The position numbers and the translations under genes are program-made. The notes below the pieces were generated by a model that worked only from the letters and a program-made list of their open reading frames with translations, made no database searches and was not told where the DNA came from. This document shows, one piece after another, positions 60,735 through 64,000 of a DNA stretch of 64,000 bases. This DNA comes from Oxalobacteraceae bacterium AB_14 (GTDB lineage: Bacteria > Pseudomonadota > Gammaproteobacteria > Burkholderiales > Burkholderiaceae_D): NCBI GenBank assembly GCA_000381565.1, contig KB906725.1:1059785-1123784 (forward strand), read 5' to 3'. Positions within the stretch are counted from its first letter, which is position 1, and each line of letters opens with the position of its first letter.

Positions 60735-60753
60735 TCATCATTGTCCTGTATTC

Positions 60754-60768
60754 GGCACAAGTTGTGCC
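60754..60768. promoter_or_regulatory. Putative LysR operator in the divergent promoter
   Basis: GGCACAAGTTGTGCC has perfect 7-bp arms around one G. It lies 20 bases upstream of the LysR start and 73 bases upstream of the reductase start. A half-site GCACAAAG follows at 60785-60792. Confidence 0.7.
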
Positions 60769-60840
60769 ATTGCGAAGTATTGTCGCACAAAGTTTTAGCA
60801 CCTAGACTGTGTTCATCAACCCATCCTTCAGGAGAATATT

Positions 60841-61695
60841 TTGAGCACCTTCCAACTTGGCGATCTGGCTGTCAACCGCATGGGCTATGGCGCCATGCAG
60901 CTCTGCGGCCCGCACGTCTTTGGCCCGCCGAAGAACCGCGAGGAAGCGCTGGCGGTGCTGCGCGAGCTTGCTGCGCTGGGCATCAATCACGTCGACACCA
61001 GCGATTTCTACGGCCCGCATGTGACCAACCAGCTGATCCGCGAAGCGCTGCATCCTTACGCGGACGATCTGGTGATCGTCACCAAGATCGGCGCCTCGCG
61101 CGGCGCCGACGCTTCGTGGCTGCCGGCCCAGTCGCCGAAGGAGCTGGAAGCGGCGGTGCATGACAACCTGCGCAACCTCGGCCTGGAACGGCTGGATGTG
61201 GTGAACCTGCGCCTCATGTTCGACGTCATGGGGCCGGCGGAGGGCGACATTGAAGCACACATCACGGCGCTGGCGGAACTGCAGCAACGCGGCCTGATAC
61301 GCCACGTCGGTTTGAGCAACGCGACCGCGCGGCAAGTGAGGCAAGCGCGCAGTGTCGCCCGTATAGTCTGCGTACAGAATCAGTACAACCTGGTCCACCG
61401 CCACGACGACGCACTGATCGACGAGCTGGCCAAAGACGGCATCGCCTACGTGCCGTTCTTCCCGCTGGGTGGCTTCTCGCCGCTGCAATCGGCTGTCCTG
61501 TCCGACGTCGCCGCGCAACTGGGCGCTACGCCCATGCAGGCAGCGCTGGCCTGGCTGCTGCAACGTTCGCGGAATATCTTGCTGATACCAGGCACCTCAT
61601 CGGTCGCCCACCTGCGTCAAAATGCCGCCGCTGCCGATCTGGTACTGCCACCGGATGCTATTCGGAAGCTGAATGGCATCATCACGTCGGCATAG
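60841..61695 (+). CDS. Aldo/keto reductase
   Basis: The protein has 284 residues. The start is TTG 60841 with AGGAG 7 bases upstream. The (beta/alpha)8 pattern is clear: VNRMGYGAMQLCGPHVFGPP, GINHVDTSDFYGPHVTNQLI (Asp and Tyr of the catalytic tetrad), LVIVTKIGASRG (Lys) and LIRHVGLSNATARQVRQA. In the fourth tetrad position the sequence reads VVNLRLM, where many family members have His in a HxPD motif, so this is one of the variants with Asn there. NADPH-dependent reduction of a carbonyl is expected. It is divergent from and probably controlled by the LysR regulator. Confidence 0.9.
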   Translation: MSTFQLGDLAVNRMGYGAMQLCGPHVFGPPKNREEALAVLRELAALGINHVDTSDFYGPHVTNQLIREALHPYADDLVIVTKIGASRGADASWLPAQSPKELEAAVHDNLRNLGLERLDVVNLRLMFDVMGPAEGDIEAHITALAELQQRGLIRHVGLSNATARQVRQARSVARIVCVQNQYNLVHRHDDALIDELAKDGIAYVPFFPLGGFSPLQSAVLSDVAAQLGATPMQAALAWLLQRSRNILLIPGTSSVAHLRQNAAAADLVLPPDAIRKLNGIITSA

Positions 61696-61713
61696 TGGTG
61701 TATCCACAAAGCG

Positions 61714-61743
61714 AAAACGCCAACCGGTGATGGTTGGCGTTTT
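61714..61743. terminator. Bidirectional terminator after the aldo/keto reductase
   Basis: A perfect 12-bp stem (AAAACGCCAACC / GGTTGGCGTTTT) with a 6-base loop lies 18 bases after the reductase stop. On the minus strand it also follows the tRNA-like fragment at 61759, like a tRNA gene terminator; a similar hairpin is at 63544-63571. Confidence 0.88.
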
Positions 61744-61758
61744 GTTTGACACGGTTCC

Positions 61759-61796
61759 TGGTGGCCCGGCGCGGAATCGAACCACCGACGCAGGGC
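61759..61796 (-). tRNA. tRNA 3'-half fragment (remnant, no intact gene)
   Basis: On the minus strand the sequence reads GTCGGTGGTTCGATTCC, GCGCCGGGCCACCA: a T arm with GGTTCGATTCC, the 3' strand of an acceptor stem, the discriminator and an encoded CCA end. No matching 5' half (acceptor strand, D arm) is found in the 60 bases upstream, so it is a fragment, probably of a tRNA-Phe-type gene. It lies next to the effector cassette. Confidence 0.65.
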
Positions 61797-61822
61797 TACT
61801 GGAAGCTGAGAAAGGGAAGGGG

Positions 61823-62191
61823 CTACCTTGTCGGCGGATTGGCTGGTGCAGGGCACTCATCAGTCCAGCGCACAACTTTCATTTCACGAACATGTTCACC
61901 GATTGTATCCACCCGCAAACAAGCGTCTGTCTTTCGATAATACAGGACACATCTTGCACTATCGTTGGAGCATGAATCGACTTCCATGAATTTTCGACGG
62001 ACAAGTTCCTTCTCTACGCCGTCATACTCGTAGTGGTCGTTGATGTGCATTGCTATTGGTTTCCACCCATCTTTGAGCAGCAACATTCTTGCTTTCGTAA
62101 AACGCAGGTCGGGCTTGAGGTATGCCGGGTATGGTGCGGCAAATAGTGGTACCGCCATTAGGGAGAGAGTTAAAAATGACAGAGTTTTCAT
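61823..62191 (-). CDS. Putative periplasmic immunity protein for the GH104 effector
   Basis: The protein has 122 residues from ATG 62191, with GGGGGAA before it. A signal peptide (MKTLSFLTLSLMAVPLFAAP) precedes a small domain (LRFTKARMLLLKDGWKPIAMHINDHYEYDG) with several Cys in VDSCSNDSARCVLYYRKTDACLRVD that could form disulfides. I recognise no named family. Position directly after a lysozyme-like effector gene, with a 4-base overlap (ATGA), and a signal peptide sending it to the periplasm, where such an effector acts, make an immunity role likely. This is inference from context. Confidence 0.6.
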   Translation of the reverse strand: MKTLSFLTLSLMAVPLFAAPYPAYLKPDLRFTKARMLLLKDGWKPIAMHINDHYEYDGVEKELVRRKFMEVDSCSNDSARCVLYYRKTDACLRVDTIGEHVREMKVVRWTDECPAPANPPTR

Positions 62192-62790
62192 TTTACGGTT
62201 CCCCCAAAGCTCTTGTATGCTTGAACGAAGTGTTCGTAGCTGACATACCGCTGCGGAGGATAATGGTTTCCTTTGCCGGGTCCTTCCGGGAGGGCTGCCC
62301 ATTTACGGGCCGCGGGAGCCATACTGTCAGTGATCTCACCAGCTTTGATTTTATCAATGACATCTATGCTGCGCAGCATCTCGATGGCGATCAAGTCTTG
62401 GGTCTCTGGCTTGAAGTCAGTAAGCCCCATCGCGTTCACTCCATGGTCGCGCCACGTATCTTTGGTAATCTGATACATGCCAGCCGCCGTCGAACCATGG
62501 TAGCCAGGGCCTGGATGGGTGCTGAAATCTGTGAAGCGCCAAGGGTCCTTCTTCCTCCCTTTTATCGCGCCATACAGAAAGTCGTAATCGCCTCCTTCGG
62601 CTTCAGCAATAGCCTTCAGGAACGCTTGTATATTTGCGTCTTTCAAACAATCCCGATTCTCGGCTAGTCGTTGCTCTTTTTTACGCTGTACCCTGACCAC
62701 CTTGGGCTCCGCGTCTTCATGAGGTGTGGTATTTCTACTTGCGCGGTGATGCAGAATACGACCTGATGGCGACGTCATTGTTGAAGACAT
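62188..62790 (-). CDS. GH104-type lysozyme-like effector (lambda endolysin fold)
   Basis: The protein has 200 residues without signal peptide. A charged N-terminal extension (1-50) precedes the catalytic part: FLKAIAEAEGGDYDFLYGA (Glu in the position of the lambda endolysin catalytic Glu), FTDFSTHPGPGYHG and STAAGMYQITKDTWRDHG. These motifs are typical of GH104 lytic transglycosylases of phage lambda R type. Lack of a secretion signal and the position just after a PAAR gene point to delivery by the type VI secretion system, to cut peptidoglycan of rival cells. The next gene, overlapping by four bases, probably gives immunity. No T6SS structural genes are in the window. Confidence 0.8.
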   Translation of the reverse strand: MSSTMTSPSGRILHHRASRNTTPHEDAEPKVVRVQRKKEQRLAENRDCLKDANIQAFLKAIAEAEGGDYDFLYGAIKGRKKDPWRFTDFSTHPGPGYHGSTAAGMYQITKDTWRDHGVNAMGLTDFKPETQDLIAIEMLRSIDVIDKIKAGEITDSMAPAARKWAALPEGPGKGNHYPPQRYVSYEHFVQAYKSFGGTVK

Positions 62791-62799
62791 ATTCTGATC

Positions 62800-63315
62800 C
62801 TATAAGTAAATATCGATCGACTCAGATTCTGCCGACGTAGCGATAAGATGTGTGTGTCCGTTTGCATTCGTGGTACCAAATTCCACTTTCCCGTTTGCTC
62901 GCTTTAATGCGTACTCCGTGTTGTTGATCGTTTTTCCAGTGTCCTCATCGATCAAGACGTATCTATCGTCAAACGCCGCATCGGTGCGGAGCGCTGTTCC
63001 TGCGGCTTGGCTGGTACTTGCTGTTGCATCGCTAAGGGTTTGATACCTGAGGGATTGACTTGGTAATAGTCGCGGAGGATTAGGACAGCCGCAAACGCAT
63101 AAGTCGTTTTCCAACGCAACATTCTTGCCATTCCACGTCTCTGGAATTCGAGGGCCGACGCACATAATCTTTCCTTGGGATTTGCATGCAGGGCAGAAAA
63201 TCACATCTCCTTCAAGCGCTATTGTGACGCCGTTAATGCTGCCGTTGCTGCTGGCGGCGATGACCTTGCCGCCTGCCGTGGTCGACGCGCCTAATGTGAT
63301 CGTATGGCGTTTCAT
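62800..63315 (-). CDS. PAAR domain-containing protein (type VI secretion tip)
   Basis: The protein has 171 residues from ATG 63315, with GAGGGA 8 bases upstream. The PAAR-type part (about 1-95, MKRHTITLGASTTAGGKVIAASS, TIALEGDVIFCPACKSQGK, ENDLCVCGCPNPPRLLPSQS) includes two CxxC-like pairs that may bind zinc. The rest (VLIDEDTGKTINNTEYALKRANG, GTTNANGHTHLIATSAESE) is a short beta-rich extension seen in several PAAR proteins. It should sit on the VgrG spike and carry the lysozyme effector encoded 9 bases downstream. It is the first gene of the cassette. Confidence 0.85.
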   Translation of the reverse strand: MKRHTITLGASTTAGGKVIAASSNGSINGVTIALEGDVIFCPACKSQGKIMCVGPRIPETWNGKNVALENDLCVCGCPNPPRLLPSQSLRYQTLSDATASTSQAAGTALRTDAAFDDRYVLIDEDTGKTINNTEYALKRANGKVEFGTTNANGHTHLIATSAESESIDIYL

Positions 63316-63543
63316 CTGGAAATCCCTCAACGAAGTAGGTGCCGGCGCGGAAGGGCCGCATGACGCTTTCTGAAGATTATTGATCGATAGAATAAAATTG
63401 GATTGCGGAAGTACAAGAAAATTGAACTCTTGTGGAGTGGGAGCCAATAAACGCTGCCGGTTGGTGCTGTAGCCTGTGTTTTTGCGGTCCGAGACGACGG
63501 AATCGACAGGATGCGAGCGCGATACACGGTACTTCCAGTCGTG

Positions 63544-63571
63544 GAAAAAAATTCCAACCTGCATGGGTTGG
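63544..63571 (-). terminator. Terminator following the second tRNA-like fragment
   Basis: On the minus strand, CCAACC and GGTTGG pair around CATGCA and are followed by AATTTTTTT. Sequence and position relative to the tRNA-like fragment repeat those at 61714-61743. Confidence 0.75.
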
Positions 63572-63593
63572 CGTGTTGTTTGACACTGTTCTT

Positions 63594-63632
63594 GGACGGG
63601 ACGGAATCGAACTACCGACACAGGGATTTTCA
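63594..63632 (-). tRNA. tRNA fragment (anticodon arm to acceptor stem remnant)
   Basis: The minus strand reads CTTGAAAATC (an anticodon loop with GAA, as in tRNA-Phe), CCTGTGTCGGTAGTTCGATT and CCGTCCCGTCC. No D arm or 5' acceptor strand is found upstream, and no CCA end is encoded. The fragment is a diverged copy of the one at 61759-61796. The rest of 63316-63656 shows no gene; it contains this fragment, the terminator and an AT-richer leader for the PAAR gene. Confidence 0.6.
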
Positions 63633-63656
63633 AGACTTGTGCCAGCGCGCCAGCGT

Positions 63657-63986
63657 TCACGCTGCCAATGCTTGACCGTTGTCGCTTCCGACGTTACGCG
63701 GCTCGATCTCATCGATAATTTTCTTCATTGCCGGCCTGGTGGCCATTTTCAAATCATATGTCTGTTGCAGGTTGAGCCATGATTGCGGATCGCCACCGAA
63801 GTAGCGCGCGAGCCGCAGCGCGGTATCTGCGGTGACGCCACGTTTTTCGTTGACGATGTTATTGATGCGCGATGGCGTCACATGAAGCGCCTTCGACAGC
63901 GCATATGGCGTCATCCCTAGCGGGGCAAGAAACTCCTCCCGCAAGATTTCGCCGGGATGGATGGGGCGCAGCTCATTCTTCGTCAT
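63657..63986 (-). CDS. higA: HigA family antitoxin (helix-turn-helix)
   Basis: The protein has 109 residues. It begins MTKNELRPIHPGEILREEFLAPLGMTPYALSKALHVTPSRINNIVNEKRGVTADTALRLARYFGGDPQSWLNLQQTYDL, the complete HigA core with HPGE motif and helix-turn-helix. A TGA two bases before the ATG (63988-63990) may be the end of the HigB toxin gene, which would lie outside the window. HigA binds HigB and represses the operon promoter. The system marks the right edge of the accessory segment that holds the PAAR cassette. Confidence 0.9.
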   Translation of the reverse strand: MTKNELRPIHPGEILREEFLAPLGMTPYALSKALHVTPSRINNIVNEKRGVTADTALRLARYFGGDPQSWLNLQQTYDLKMATRPAMKKIIDEIEPRNVGSDNGQALAA

Positions 63987-64000
63987 TTCACAGCCTGGGT

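Noticed and set aside
61759..63632. Intact tRNA genes at the two fragments
   Set aside because: Only the 3' halves can be read; no D arm or 5' acceptor strand pairs with them in the adjoining sequence.
63316..63656. Small ORFs across the PAAR upstream region and the tRNA fragment
   Set aside because: They run through the tRNA-like fragment and terminator and look like the common spurious translations of such sequences.

Overview
The window is high-GC DNA from a betaproteobacterium. Tat, Sec and lipoprotein secretion signals, a PEP-CTERM-type sorting tail, several TonB receptors, tryptophan halogenases paired with SapC and cupin proteins, DUF4214 and GIN-domain proteins, and c-di-GMP enzymes together suggest the Oxalobacteraceae (Massilia/Duganella/Janthinobacterium group). 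That placement is an inference from gene content. No rRNA gene and no complete tRNA gene was seen.

Layout. 1-5 kb: a truncated DUF389 membrane protein, a thioesterase/dienelactone hydrolase pair, a secreted M28 peptidase, a wrecked SDR gene and two small secreted Ala/Lys-rich proteins. 5-10 kb: a DEAD-box helicase with two DbpA-type RNA-binding domains, then a solitary TnsB-like transposase whose second catalytic Asp is replaced by Ser. 10-15 kb: an apparent exported-protein operon of Tat-dependent flavin amine oxidase, cytochrome c and RidA, followed by a TonB receptor. 15-23 kb: alpha/beta hydrolase, gene remnants carrying a REP-like repeat, MazG-like hydrolase, two GIN-domain proteins, MCP, GGDEF-EAL protein, PsiF. 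23-30 kb: a large repeat protein with DUF4214, a pullulanase lipoprotein, a palindromic block and a RAMA-domain protein with a basic tail.

30-42 kb is a carbohydrate-type uptake locus: halogenase, cupin, SapC, halogenase and TonB receptor on the minus strand, a divergent LacI regulator and a second TonB receptor. LacI-type operators lie in front of both receptors, so one repressor probably controls both. 42-46 kb: DUF2058 protein, a TetR/alcohol dehydrogenase/DJ-1 electrophile-detoxification unit with two matching palindromes, and a PEP-CTERM protein. 46-49 kb: two overlapping LytS-type kinases, the first without its phospho-accepting His, plus a LytTR regulator. 49-54 kb: epoxide-hydrolase-like protein, AraC regulator convergent with a LysE exporter, and a GH13 protein with unusual catalytic regions. 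54-61.7 kb: diguanylate cyclase, two broken genes, a collagen-like lipoprotein, and two divergent regulator/enzyme pairs (GlxA-type/GST, LysR/aldo-keto reductase), each with a palindrome in the shared promoter.

61.7-63.7 kb holds a compact PAAR, GH104 lysozyme and putative immunity cassette. It lies between two diverged tRNA 3'-end fragments, each followed by a similar terminator. A HigA antitoxin ends the window. At least four loci (SDR, 16 kb remnants, XRE gene, 55 kb gene) show large internal deletions or one-base frameshifts, which means either local decay or draft-quality sequence.
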